Source of the DNA: PXAP01 sp046483315
GTDB lineage: Bacteria > Bacteroidota > Bacteroidia > Bacteroidales > PUMT01
NCBI GenBank assembly: GCA_046483315.1
Contig: JAWODJ010000030.1
Coordinates: 1-36,369 of the forward strand
DNA: 36,369 nt
Direction of reading: 5' to 3'
The position numbers were made by a program, and so were the translations under genes. The notes under the pieces are model-generated. The model worked only from the letters and a program-made list of their open reading frames with translations, had not been told where the DNA came from and did not search any database. The first letter of the stretch is position 1, and each line of letters begins with the position of its first letter. Of this stretch, positions 9,701 to 17,147 are shown in pieces.

Positions 9701-9752
9701 TGAATACTGTAGAAAGTACCGGCCTTTTTATGCTTAATGATGAAAGACTCAT
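6690..9752 (-). CDS. RND efflux pump, HAE1 family permease
   Basis: This is a proton-driven inner-membrane pump of 1020 residues, close to AcrB/MexB in length. It starts at the usual first helix (SLSSLSIKRPVLSTVFIILI). The porter-domain opening LGVREFPSVDPPIINVRASYPGA and the conserved LEQAINAVPGI are present. The proton relay is intact: the Asp-Asp pair in LAIGLVVDDAIVMMEN (about residues 400-401), the lysine in GLVSKNGILLVEFANQ and the threonine in VSTFLTLYVVPAIYSY. The paired aspartates place it in HAE1 (drug/amphiphile export), not in the heavy-metal HME class, despite the neighbouring copper ATPase. It lies 9 bases after the membrane fusion protein and overlaps the channel gene. The substrate cannot be read from sequence. 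Confidence 0.95.
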   Translation of the reverse strand: MSLSSLSIKRPVLSTVFIILIILFGGIGMTFLGVREFPSVDPPIINVRASYPGANSDVIETQITEPLEQAINAVPGIRSLTSTSRQGSSSITVEFELSVDMETAANDVRDKVAQAQRRLPRDADPPVVSKADADASPIMFINVQSAERSLLELSEIAELTIKEQLQTIDGVSAVLIWGEKRWAMRLWLDPVKLAGYGLTPLDVRNAIGRENVELPAGSIEGNTTELTIRTLGLMTSPREFNDMIIYQSGDQVVRFSDVGRAELGPEDIRGIMKRDDIPMVGTAIIPQPGSNHIEIADEVYRRLAMMERDLPDDVIIDIGFDNTQFIRSSIMEVRNTIFIAFFLVVLVIFFFLRDWRTTMIPILVIPVSLIGSFFVMYLAGFTINVLTLLAIVLAIGLVVDDAIVMMENIYTKIEKGMNPVQAGLEGSKEIFFAIIATTITLIAVFFPIVFMEGMTGRLFREFSIVIAGAVAISSFAALSFTPMLSTKLLKPRQKKHGKLYAFTEKFFNNLNNLYKDSLSTFLENRKVTFLIIGGSVALIALLWVVIPSEMAPLEDRSQVIINISMPEGATYEMALDYNNEIAQMATDLVPEDERRGILALTRGSWSFVRVLLNSPADRDRSQMEIARDLTAEARTKTRGMARVMQQSTFGGRRSGLPVQYVLQATSIEKLREVIPEFMEKVNESPAFQMADVNLKFTRPELRIHLNREKAALMGVSTQNIGQTLQLALSGQRFGYFFMNGKQYQILGEMERDNRNKPLDLKSLYVRSNTGDMIQLDNLVTLTEETAPPQLYRYNRFVSATVSAGLADGWTIGLALDEMDRISDEVLDDTFRTALAGDSKDFRESASSLLFAFVLALVLIFLVLAAQFESFKDPLIVMMTVPLALTGALLFMWYFNITMNIFSQIGIIMLIGLVSKNGILLVEFANQRKKAGMKKMEAIKYAAAARFRPILMVSISTILGIVPLTLGLGEGAQSRIAMGVAVIGGLLVSTFLTLYVVPAIYSYVSSETKSIENEVTETAAA

Positions 9753-9761
9753 GTCAGTTTC

Positions 9762-10862
9762 TTATTGGTTACCGTTTTCGTTGTATTGATAGATCTCAAC
9801 CGGCAGATCAGGCCTGAGTTGCATCACCCCTGATGTAAGCAGAGTGTCACCAAACTCAAGTCCGCCAGTGATCTCAATATGAGATTCCGTACGCAGACCT
9901 GTAGTAACATATCTTGGCTGTGCCAACCCTGATCTGTAAACGAAAACCTTCTCACCTTCCATCTCAGGAATGATAGCCTCTGTGGGAACAGCAATTGCAT
10001 TATATGTGTCCGACAGCTGAAGAGTTATACCGGCAAAACGTCCTGGTTGTAATTCTTCATTGGTATTCGGGTATAGTGCTCTTACAACCACTGTACGGGT
10101 ATCGATGTCAATTTTGGGTTCGATGGCATAAACACTGGCGTTGAAAGTATCGGCATCAACTCTGAAACTGATTGGAAATCCGGGTCCTATTTCTCCTGAA
10201 TAACGCTCGGCAACAGAAAATTCAATTTTCAGGGGCTTGTTTTTAACCAGCCGGGCAATTTTTGTATTCGGATTCACATAGCTTCCTTCGCTTAGATTTC
10301 TTAATCCGACAACTCCATCAAAGGGAGCCCTGAGTTCAGTTTCGGCTATTCTTGCTTCTACCAGGGCAATGTCAGCATCAATTACCTGTAATTCAGTAAC
10401 AACCTGATCGTAGCTTTCCTGGCTTATTGCATCCCTTTCAAGCAGGCTCCTCTGCCTGAACTCTCTTTCCCGCACCAGACTTTTCTGGGCCTGCAATTTT
10501 TGCAACTGAGCCTGCAGGTGCCGGTCATTTATCTTGGCCATCAAATCTCCTTTGCTGACATGTGTGCCTTCATCGAAATGTATATTCACAATCCTTCCCG
10601 ATGTTTCAAATGAGAGATCGGTCTCTTCGTCAGATAACAGTGTCCCTGTGCTGTTGATCATTTCACTCAGGTAGCGGGGAGTTAAAATCATGCCCTGAAC
10701 ATTCAGTGCCTGAGGGCCACTCTGCTGTGCCGGACTTCCGCTTCCGGGAGCATTGCTGGTACCGGCAAAAATTGGTCTGAATTTCGGGTAAGCAATAATT
10801 CCCACTAACACTATTGTCAGGAAAACTATAATAGATAGTCTTACTTTTTTTCTGGTCGTCAT
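9762..10862 (-). CDS. RND efflux periplasmic adaptor (membrane fusion protein)
   Basis: This HlyD/AcrA-type adaptor links the RND pump to the TolC-like channel. The longest frame starts at a TTG (10928), but ATG at 10862 places a basic residue cluster directly before the hydrophobic anchor (KKVRLSIIVFLTIVLVGIIAY) and is preferred, giving 366 residues. After a proline/serine-rich linker come the lipoyl-like half motifs (GRIVNIHFDEGTHVSKGDLMAKIND and, after the hairpin, FDGVVGLRNLSEGSYVNPNTKI), the alpha-hairpin (LQAQLQKLQAQKSLVREREF to VEARIAETELRAP) and the beta-barrel with the RFAGITLQLSD segment. No lipobox is seen, so it is anchored by the N-terminal helix. It is the first gene of the efflux operon. 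Confidence 0.92.
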   Translation of the reverse strand: MTTRKKVRLSIIVFLTIVLVGIIAYPKFRPIFAGTSNAPGSGSPAQQSGPQALNVQGMILTPRYLSEMINSTGTLLSDEETDLSFETSGRIVNIHFDEGTHVSKGDLMAKINDRHLQAQLQKLQAQKSLVREREFRQRSLLERDAISQESYDQVVTELQVIDADIALVEARIAETELRAPFDGVVGLRNLSEGSYVNPNTKIARLVKNKPLKIEFSVAERYSGEIGPGFPISFRVDADTFNASVYAIEPKIDIDTRTVVVRALYPNTNEELQPGRFAGITLQLSDTYNAIAVPTEAIIPEMEGEKVFVYRSGLAQPRYVTTGLRTESHIEITGGLEFGDTLLTSGVMQLRPDLPVEIYQYNENGNQ

Positions 10863-10985
10863 TTGAATTTTGATAATTGTTATATAAAATTTAAAATAGC
10901 TGCTACAACCTGCATTTTTAGATGTCAATAACCTGAAATAGTTTATTCATCTCATTTATTATCTCTCTTGTGCTTCTGGATACTG

Positions 10986-10993
10986 CAAATGTA
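10986..10993 (-). promoter_or_regulatory. Candidate -7 promoter box for the RND efflux operon
   Basis: Read on the minus strand the site is TACATTTG, an exact TAnnTTTG match, 124 bases upstream of the adaptor ATG in the 280-base gap before the copper ATPase. No TTTG/TTG is found at the expected -33 distance, so support is partial. No operator could be recognised beside it. Confidence 0.3.
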
Positions 10994-11142
10994 CTATCAG
11001 TATTAATTATAAACGATCCGGATTATCCTATGTTTACTCACCTTGTTGATGAATATAAGCATTTAGTCGGTATGTTGCACATATTCAATGTGATATGATT
11101 TGGTAAAATAATCATAAATATTGTTAAACAATAAAGATTGGT

Positions 11143-13365
11143 TCAGGACTGAATTTTCTTTCTCTTAAGTCGCAGACTGTTTGTTACAACTGATACAGAA
11201 CTGAAAGCCATGGCTGCCCCTGCAATCATAGGGTTAAGAAGATAGCCGGTCAGGGGATAAAGGATGCCGGCTGCGACGGGTATTCCTGTTATATTGTATA
11301 TAAAAGCCCAGAACAGGTTCTGCTTTATGGTTTTCACGGTTTCCAGTGATAGTCTGAGTGCGGTAACAACCTTGTCAATATCTCCTTTAATAATAGTAAT
11401 ATCAGAACTCTCCATAGCTATATCTGTGCCCGATCCCATAGCTATACCCAGGTCAGCCTGGGTCAGGGCCGGAGAATCATTGATTCCGTCTCCAACCATT
11501 GCTACTGTCCTGCCTTCGGACTGGAGTGCTTTTATGTAATTAAGCTTTTGCTCAGGCATGGCGTTTGCAATATACTTATCGATACCGGCCATGGTCGATA
11601 TTACACGGGCTGTTTCATCGTTGTCTCCTGTGAGCATATGTACCTGTAATCCCATTTTTTTCATTTCCGACACTGAATCGGGTGCGTTATCCCTGAGCCT
11701 GTCAGATACAGCAAAAAGGTTTTCCGCTTTTCCTCCGGCAGCAAAGAAAACAGGTGTTTTCCCTTCCTTTTCATATTCCCTGGCTTTTTCTGCAATTTTC
11801 CCGGATATCGGTATATTTCTTTCTATCATCAGACCTTCGCTGCCGGCAATATAATTATTTTGTTCCTTAACGAATTCAATACCCCTGCCCGTAATGCTGC
11901 CGAATGAATCAATTGTTGACGGCTTAACACCTTTTCCGGATAAATATCGTACGATGGCTTGTCCCAAAGGATGTTCAGATCTGGATTCTGCTTCAAGCAA
12001 AAGACTTTCTGAAAGTTCCCGGTCATCCTTACCGTTTTCACTGAAATAGTCAGTGACTTCAGGTTTCCCTATGGTAAGGGTTCCTGTTTTATCCAGTATA
12101 ATAGTATCAATCTTTCTGGCCATCTCAAGACTTTGAGCTTCACGAATAAGTATACCCATATCAGCCCCCCTGCCAATTCCAACCATAAGGGCTGTCGGAG
12201 TTGCCAGTCCGAGAGCACATGGACATGCAATTATCAAAACCGAAACCGACGTGACAAATGCATAGGTCCATGACGGCGCAGGTCCTGCAAAATACCATAA
12301 TATAAAGGTTGCAATTGCAATAAGAATAACAGTGGGAACAAAAATACCTGCGAACTTATCTGCCAGTTTCTGAATCCGGGCTTTGCTTCCCTGGGCTTCC
12401 TCCACAAGCTTAATGATTCGGGCAATCATTGTTTCAGATCCGACTTTCTCAGCCATAAAACTGAAACTGCCGGCTCCGTTTATTGTAGAACCGATAACCC
12501 TGTCACCGGGATTTTTCTCAACAGGCATGGATTCTCCTGTAATCATGCTTTCATCAATCCATGCAGTTCCATCAGTAAGAGTGCCGTCAACCGGAATCTT
12601 TTCACCCGGCCTTACTATAACTATTTGTCCGGGACGCACATCATCAACAGGGATATCTTTTATTTCCCCGTCAACACTTACCCTGGCAACTGCAGGCCGG
12701 AGACTCATCAGCTTTTTGATTGATTCAGAGGTTTTTGATTTTGCTTTCTGCTCAAGAAAACGACCTGCAAGAATAAGGGTTATAATTACTGCAGCAGCCT
12801 CATAATAGACATGAGGCTGGTGGCCTCTTGCCAGGAGGTACCCGGGGAAAAGTGTGTTAAAGACACTGAACAGGAAAGCTGAACCTGTTCCCACGGCCAC
12901 AAGTGTGTCCATGTTTGCTTCTGCATATCTTGCCTTTTTCCATGCAATTATAAAAAAGTCACGTCCCAGTATTGTGATTACGGGAAATGTAAGGACCATC
13001 ATAATCCAGTTAGCCCATGGAGCATGCATAAAGAACATTCCGTAAACAAAAACCGGCAATGTCAAAATAGCCGAAGCTATAAACCTTTTGCGCAGTGTCC
13101 GTAATTTCTTATTATCCCTCTCTTCCCGTGAAGCTTTACTGACATTCTCACGCATTGCCAGCGAAAAACCGGCCCTGCGAAGCCGTGTGTCGAGATCATC
13201 AAATCCGGTCTCAGTATCATCGTACTCCACCAGCACGCTGTTTACCGATAAGTTCACATTGGCGTTATGAACGCCTTTATTGTTTGCAATCAGTTTCTCT
13301 ACACTGCTGGCACAGGAGGCACATGACATGCCCTCAACGTTCCATGTTTTTTTTACAAGGCTCAT
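11143..13365 (-). CDS. copA: Copper-exporting P1B-type ATPase (CopA)
   Basis: This membrane ATPase pumps Cu(I) out of the cytosol. Its 740 residues contain one N-terminal heavy-metal-associated domain with GMSCASC (C15, C18), two leading helices, the actuator loop with TGES, the ion-binding CPC in ACPCALGLATPTAL (about 380), the phosphorylated aspartate in DKTGTL (about 425), the SEHPLG histidine of the nucleotide domain, and GDGINDSPAL (about 625). The CPC motif, together with the distal MxxSS-type segment (AMAFSSVSVVTNSLRL), points to Cu(I)/Ag(I) and not zinc or cadmium. The start codon shares one base with the stop of the small metal-binding protein upstream, so the two are translationally coupled. 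No copper regulator is encoded next to them. Confidence 0.94.
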   Translation of the reverse strand: MSLVKKTWNVEGMSCASCASSVEKLIANNKGVHNANVNLSVNSVLVEYDDTETGFDDLDTRLRRAGFSLAMRENVSKASREERDNKKLRTLRKRFIASAILTLPVFVYGMFFMHAPWANWIMMVLTFPVITILGRDFFIIAWKKARYAEANMDTLVAVGTGSAFLFSVFNTLFPGYLLARGHQPHVYYEAAAVIITLILAGRFLEQKAKSKTSESIKKLMSLRPAVARVSVDGEIKDIPVDDVRPGQIVIVRPGEKIPVDGTLTDGTAWIDESMITGESMPVEKNPGDRVIGSTINGAGSFSFMAEKVGSETMIARIIKLVEEAQGSKARIQKLADKFAGIFVPTVILIAIATFILWYFAGPAPSWTYAFVTSVSVLIIACPCALGLATPTALMVGIGRGADMGILIREAQSLEMARKIDTIILDKTGTLTIGKPEVTDYFSENGKDDRELSESLLLEAESRSEHPLGQAIVRYLSGKGVKPSTIDSFGSITGRGIEFVKEQNNYIAGSEGLMIERNIPISGKIAEKAREYEKEGKTPVFFAAGGKAENLFAVSDRLRDNAPDSVSEMKKMGLQVHMLTGDNDETARVISTMAGIDKYIANAMPEQKLNYIKALQSEGRTVAMVGDGINDSPALTQADLGIAMGSGTDIAMESSDITIIKGDIDKVVTALRLSLETVKTIKQNLFWAFIYNITGIPVAAGILYPLTGYLLNPMIAGAAMAFSSVSVVTNSLRLKRKKIQS

Positions 13366-13574
13366 TATGGCTTTTCAATTCTGTAGCCAGCCTCAATTAT
13401 AAGATCCATGATTTCATTGCCGGTAATGTTTTCACCTTCAACCGTAAGTGTCTTTTCGGGATTTCCAAGATCAACTTCCCATTTGCGTATTCTTGAATCT
13501 TTCTCAAGAAAAGGTGTAACAGCCGATTTGCAGGCATTACAGTTTATATTTGTTTTAAAAATATGTTTTGGCAT
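13365..13574 (-). CDS. Small heavy-metal-associated (HMA) protein, probable copper chaperone
   Basis: This 69-residue protein is a single ferredoxin-like HMA domain. The metal loop reads TNINCNACKSAV (C12, C15), so the CxxC is intact but the usual GMTC/GMSC methionine-cysteine context is replaced by I-N-C. A TTG two codons upstream (13580) is the longest-frame start; the ATG at 13574 gives the normal N-terminus. Its stop overlaps the copA start (TAATG), which implies translational coupling and suggests it hands copper to CopA or buffers it. The C-terminal half keeps the family pattern of a second helix (NEIMDLIIEAGY) and a last strand. Copper is inferred from context; another soft metal is possible. 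Confidence 0.82.
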   Translation of the reverse strand: MPKHIFKTNINCNACKSAVTPFLEKDSRIRKWEVDLGNPEKTLTVEGENITGNEIMDLIIEAGYRIEKP

Positions 13575-13659
13575 GATCAATTCATTTAGTTTATTGTAGT
13601 AACAAACAAAAAAGAATCAGGTTCAATTAAAACAATTCAAATGCTGGTTATGGAAATAT

Positions 13660-13691
13660 TTTGTTATTTATAAATATATTATTTAATATTG
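13660..13691 (+). promoter_or_regulatory. Candidate promoter of the his operon
   Basis: A TTTG (13660-13663) and TAATATTG (13684-13691; seven of eight matches to TAnnTTTG) are separated by 20 bases, the spacing known for Bacteroidota housekeeping promoters. Transcription would begin near 13698, about 15 bases before the his leader peptide start. The region is very AT-rich, which raises the chance of a fortuitous match, but position relative to the attenuator is right. Confidence 0.45.
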
Positions 13692-13712
13692 CAATTATAA
13701 AACAGAAATGAT

Positions 13713-13772
13713 ATGTTGTTAAATTCTGCAGTATCCAGCCTGATTCATCATCATCATAATGATGCGGGATAG
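13713..13772 (+). CDS. hisL: Histidine operon leader peptide
   Basis: This short frame encodes MLLNSAVSSLIHHHHNDAG and a TAG stop. Four consecutive CAT histidine codons (13746-13757) lie in the second half. It is placed between the candidate promoter and the attenuator hairpins, 107 bases upstream of hisG, exactly as in classical his leader peptides. Its role would be to act as a sensor: scarcity of charged tRNA-His stalls the ribosome at the His run and changes downstream RNA folding. In-frame TAA at 13698 and the absence of another in-frame ATG fix the start. It has not been shown to be translated; the call rests on codon content, position and the matching RNA pairings. Confidence 0.85.
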   Translation: MLLNSAVSSLIHHHHNDAG

Positions 13773-13823
13773 GTATGCAGAATATTCAATGACGGGTATT
13801 AAATATTCAAAAGGTCTGCATAC
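13723..13823 (+). promoter_or_regulatory. his attenuator: protector (1:2) and antiterminator (2:3) pairings
   Basis: Region 1, ATTCTGCA (13723-13730) plus TATCC (13732-13736), lies within the leader peptide codons and pairs with region 2, GGATA (13767-13771) plus TGCAGAAT (13776-13783). Region 2 can instead pair with region 3: GTATGCAG (13773-13780) with CTGCATAC (13816-13823), and AATATT (13781-13786) with AATATT (13802-13807). Region 3 shares CTGC with the left arm of the terminator. A ribosome stalled on the His codons would cover the end of region 1, free region 2 and favour the antiterminator. The pairings were traced by hand; energies were not computed. Confidence 0.82.
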
Positions 13824-13843
13824 TGATAGCAGGCCTTTTTTTT
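13809..13843 (+). terminator. his attenuator terminator hairpin
   Basis: AAAAGGTCTGC (13809-13819) pairs with GCAGGCCTTTT (13829-13839) over 11 positions with one G-T wobble, around a 9-base loop, and an uninterrupted run of eight T (13836-13843) follows. It lies 36 bases before hisG inside the operon leader. Its left arm is shared with the antiterminator, so it is a conditional terminator. Confidence 0.88.
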
Positions 13844-13878
13844 GTGTACCCGGCAGTAATGAAAAAATATGATTTAAA

Positions 13879-14736
13879 ATGGAAAAACTTAAAATTGCGA
13901 TACAGAAGTCCGGCAGACTCAGTGAAAAATCACTGGCCATGATTACAGAAGCCGGTATTAATCTCAGTAATGGCTCCCGGAAGCTTATTACAATTGCATC
14001 GAATTTCCCGCTGGAGATCCTGTATCTTCGGGATGATGATATTCCCCAGTACGTTGCCGACGGAGTGGCTGATGCCGGAATAGTTGGTGAGAATGTACTT
14101 GCTGAATCAGGGGTCAGCCTGGAAGTGATTGATAGACTGGGCTTTGCCCGTTGCAGGCTTTCTCTTGCGGTCCAAAGATCCGTTGATTACCAGGGAAAGG
14201 ATTATTTTAATGGCAAGAGGATTGCTACCTCGTACCCCGGTATTCTTAAAAAATACCTTGATGATAATAATATTAAGGCAGAGATACATGTAATAAACGG
14301 ATCGGTGGAAATCGCCACCGGTATAGGTCTTGCTGATGCTATTTTTGACATAGTCAGTTCCGGGAGCACACTTATCAGCAACGGGTTAAAAGAGGTGGAA
14401 AGCATTATGAACTCGGAGGCTGTGTTAATTGCTTCTGCTGATATGCCTGAAAGCAAAAAGGAGATCATTGATGAATTTACTTTCAGGCTCCGGGCCGTAC
14501 TTGCATCAAGGAATAATAAGTATATACTTCTCAATGCACCCGATGAGAAACTGGATGAAATCATAAGTGTTCTGCCGGGAATGAAAAGTCCGACTGTGCT
14601 CCCCCTGGCTCTGAAAGGCTGGAGTTCTCTGCATTCTGTTGTTAATGAGAATGATTTCTGGCAGGTTATCGGTAAATTGCGCGATTACGGTGCTGAGGGA
14701 ATACTTGTGATTCCAATAGAAAAAATGATTGTATAA
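13879..14736 (+). CDS. hisG: ATP phosphoribosyltransferase, long form
   Basis: This enzyme catalyses the first step of histidine synthesis, joining ATP and PRPP. It begins EKLKIAIQKSGRLSEKSLAMITEAGI and contains the family segments DDIPQYVADGVADAGIVGENV and the PRPP-binding GSVEIATGIGLADAIFDIVSSGSTL. Its 285 residues identify the long HisG form, with a C-terminal regulatory domain (about residues 210-285, MKSPTVLPLALKGWSSLHSVV) that binds histidine for feedback inhibition, so no HisZ partner is needed. It is the first structural gene after the attenuator. The enzyme is therefore likely controlled twice, by attenuation and by allostery. Confidence 0.97.
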   Translation: MEKLKIAIQKSGRLSEKSLAMITEAGINLSNGSRKLITIASNFPLEILYLRDDDIPQYVADGVADAGIVGENVLAESGVSLEVIDRLGFARCRLSLAVQRSVDYQGKDYFNGKRIATSYPGILKKYLDDNNIKAEIHVINGSVEIATGIGLADAIFDIVSSGSTLISNGLKEVESIMNSEAVLIASADMPESKKEIIDEFTFRLRAVLASRNNKYILLNAPDEKLDEIISVLPGMKSPTVLPLALKGWSSLHSVVNENDFWQVIGKLRDYGAEGILVIPIEKMIV

Positions 14737-14752
14737 TTATAATATCAGGTAT

Positions 14753-16072
14753 ATGAAGTTGATTATTAATCCACCGGCTGTTGAGTGGGAGAAACTCTCC
14801 AGCCGGCCCCTGATCGAAAATGCAAAACTGGAGTCTGATGTCAGAACCATAATGGAGAAAGTTAAGAAAGAAGGCGACAGCGCTGTCAGGGATTACAGCC
14901 GTCAATTTGACACTTTTGATGCTGAATCATTAAAGATTGCTGATGATGAGATAATTAAATCCGGCAATTTTCTTGATACCAGGCTTAAGGACTCAATAGA
15001 ACTGGCAGCCAGGAACATTGAGACCTTTCATCTTGCCCAGAAGCCTGATGAAGTAAAGGTGACAACCATGCCCGGAGTGGACTGCACCATGAAGTATATG
15101 CCTATAGAGAAGGTAGGGCTCTACATCCCAGGGGGAACCGCCCCTCTCTTCTCAACGGTTCTGATGCTTGCAATCCCGGCAAGAATTGCCGGATGCAGGG
15201 AAATTGTACTTTGCACGCCTCCAGGCAAAGCAGGCAGAATACATCCTGCCATCTTATTTGCTGCATCAATATCATCGGTAACATCGGTATACTGTACAGG
15301 GGGAGCACAGGCAATTGCTGCCATGGCCTGGGGAACTGAGAGCATACCAAAAGTGGATAAGATATTCGGACCTGGTAATCAATGGGTAACAATGGCCAAG
15401 CAGCTGGCATCAAGTGCCGGAATTGCCATTGATTTGCCTGCAGGCCCGTCAGAAGTAGCAATTATAGCAGACAGGTCTGTGCCTCCTGCTTTTCTGGCAG
15501 CAGATTTGCTTTCGCAGGCTGAGCATGGAGTTGACAGTCAGGTTCTTCTGGTTACTACGAACAAGGAGATTATAGATCCTGTAAAGATAGAGATTGAACG
15601 TCTGCTCAACCTCCTTCCAAGGAAAGATATAACCAGGAAAGCATTGGAATACTGCAATATGATTGTGTTTGATGATTATGTCACACTCATGGACTTTATC
15701 AATACATACGCCCCGGAACATCTTATCATTGCGGCGGAGAACTACAAGGAGCTGGCTGATAAAGTGCTGAATGCCGGATCGGTATTTCTCGGGAATTATT
15801 CACCTGAGAGTGCAGGAGACTATGCCTCGGGAACCAACCATACCCTCCCGACCAACCGTTGTGCCCGTGCATGGAGCGGTATCGGAACAGGCTCATTTAT
15901 GAAAAGAATAAGTTTTCAGGAAATATCGGCTGACGGACTCCGGGTGCTGGGTCCCGTGGTTGAATTTATGGCACAGGCGGAAGAGCTTGAGGCACATAGG
16001 CAGGCGGTGAAGGTAAGGCTAGATTATATTACAAACCAAACAAATGCTTCATGGGATCAATCAATTCACTGA
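14753..16072 (+). CDS. hisD: Histidinol dehydrogenase
   Basis: This zinc- and NAD-dependent enzyme carries out the last two oxidations, L-histidinol to L-histidine. The longest frame starts at a TTG inside the end of hisG; the ATG at 14753, 16 bases after the hisG stop, gives the better N-terminus (MKLIINPPAVEW) and 439 residues, the normal length. Diagnostic segments are GLYIPGGTAPLFSTVLMLAIPARIAGC, FGPGNQWVTMAKQL, IDLPAGPSEVAIIAD, SQAEHGVDSQVLLVT with the zinc-ligand Gln/His pair, and YAPEHLII and SAGDYASGTNHTLPT near the C-terminus. It overlaps the next gene by 22 bases. Confidence 0.97.
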   Translation: MKLIINPPAVEWEKLSSRPLIENAKLESDVRTIMEKVKKEGDSAVRDYSRQFDTFDAESLKIADDEIIKSGNFLDTRLKDSIELAARNIETFHLAQKPDEVKVTTMPGVDCTMKYMPIEKVGLYIPGGTAPLFSTVLMLAIPARIAGCREIVLCTPPGKAGRIHPAILFAASISSVTSVYCTGGAQAIAAMAWGTESIPKVDKIFGPGNQWVTMAKQLASSAGIAIDLPAGPSEVAIIADRSVPPAFLAADLLSQAEHGVDSQVLLVTTNKEIIDPVKIEIERLLNLLPRKDITRKALEYCNMIVFDDYVTLMDFINTYAPEHLIIAAENYKELADKVLNAGSVFLGNYSPESAGDYASGTNHTLPTNRCARAWSGIGTGSFMKRISFQEISADGLRVLGPVVEFMAQAEELEAHRQAVKVRLDYITNQTNASWDQSIH

Positions 16073-17115
16073 TAAGGAGAAATATCAGGAAAATGAAACC
16101 TTATTCCTCTGCCAGGGATGAATTTGAGGGAGAAGCGGCTGTCTTTCTTGATGCGAATGAAAATCCCTATTTCGGACCGCTTAACAGGTATCCCGATCCG
16201 CAGCAGCGTAAACTTAAAAAAGTCATCTCAGCTATCAAATCCCTGCCCGGCGATATGATCTTCCTCGGTAACGGAAGTGACGAAGCTATAGATATTTTGA
16301 TAAGGGCTTTCTGCGAACCGGGCAGGGAGAATATTGTATCTGTCGACCCTACCTACGGTATGTATGAAGTAACTGCTGCAATAAACGGGGTTGATTACCG
16401 TAAGGTTCAGCTGGGCGAAGAATTCAGACTTGATGAGGAGGCTCTCAGGCAACAGGTTGATAGCAGTACCAAAATTATCTTTCTTTGTTCACCAAACAAC
16501 CCCACCGGCAACAGTATTGAAGAATCTGCAATAAAAAGCATTCTGAAATGGTTTAACGGAATCCTTGTCATTGATGAAGCGTATATTGATTTTTCTGAGA
16601 AGCCTGGCCTTATTGATGAAATTGTAAGATCACCGCGGCTTGTAGTTCTGCAAACCCTTTCCAAGGCATGGGGCAGGGCAGGGATAAGGCTGGGGATGGC
16701 ATTCGGTAATGCAGATACTGTAAGTGTAATGAATAAGATCAAGCCTCCCTACAATGTCAATTCTCTTACAATGCAGGAAGCACTGGCAACTTTTTCAAGG
16801 AAGGATGAAAAAAACAGCCGGGTAAAAGAGCTTGTTGCCAGCAGGAGTATGCTGGGCAGGGAATTTGGAAAATTGAAAAGTGTATTGAAAGTATACCCTT
16901 CTGATGCAAATTTTTTACTCATAAGGGTTGATGATGCTGCCCGGATGTACAGATACCTGGCGTCTTCCGGGATAATTGTTCGTAACCGTTCCGGAGCTGC
17001 AGGTTGTGATAATTGCCTTCGTATCACGGTGGGCACCGCAGAAGAAAATAATAAATTACTGGAGGCAATGAAAGAATATGAAGATGCCGTAACGGACAGG
17101 ACGGCTCGAAAGTAA
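16051..17115 (+). CDS. hisC: Histidinol-phosphate aminotransferase
   Basis: This PLP enzyme converts imidazole acetol phosphate to histidinol phosphate with glutamate as donor. It has 354 residues. The start overlaps hisD by 22 bases, but the N-terminus it gives (LIRRNIRKMKPYSSARDEF) is the conserved one for HisC, so the overlap is real. Landmarks are FLGNGSDEAIDIL, FLCSPNNPTGNSI, the aspartate in LVIDEAYIDFSE, the Schiff-base lysine K205 in TLSKAWGRAGIRLG, and the C-terminal LRITVGTAEENNKLLEAM. Glutamate for this reaction could come from the glutamate synthase encoded 10 kb downstream. Confidence 0.96.
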   Translation: MGSINSLIRRNIRKMKPYSSARDEFEGEAAVFLDANENPYFGPLNRYPDPQQRKLKKVISAIKSLPGDMIFLGNGSDEAIDILIRAFCEPGRENIVSVDPTYGMYEVTAAINGVDYRKVQLGEEFRLDEEALRQQVDSSTKIIFLCSPNNPTGNSIEESAIKSILKWFNGILVIDEAYIDFSEKPGLIDEIVRSPRLVVLQTLSKAWGRAGIRLGMAFGNADTVSVMNKIKPPYNVNSLTMQEALATFSRKDEKNSRVKELVASRSMLGREFGKLKSVLKVYPSDANFLLIRVDDAARMYRYLASSGIIVRNRSGAAGCDNCLRITVGTAEENNKLLEAMKEYEDAVTDRTARK

Positions 17116-17147
17116 ATACAACCCTTTCGGGGAAAACAGATACTGCA

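Noticed and set aside
11123..11142. AT-rich symmetry TATTGTT-A-AACAATA after copA as a terminator
   Set aside because: The stem is purely AT-rich apart from one pair and the flanking minus-strand sequence has only short T runs; too weak to call.
12383..12805. 140-residue plus-strand open frame inside copA
   Set aside because: Antisense shadow of conserved ATPase sequence with low-complexity Ser/Pro/Ile composition.
6690..13574. Treating the RND operon and the copper ATPase genes as one copper-resistance island
   Set aside because: The pump has the paired aspartates of HAE1 drug pumps, not the HME metal-pump pattern, and a 280-base gap with a candidate promoter separates the two units.
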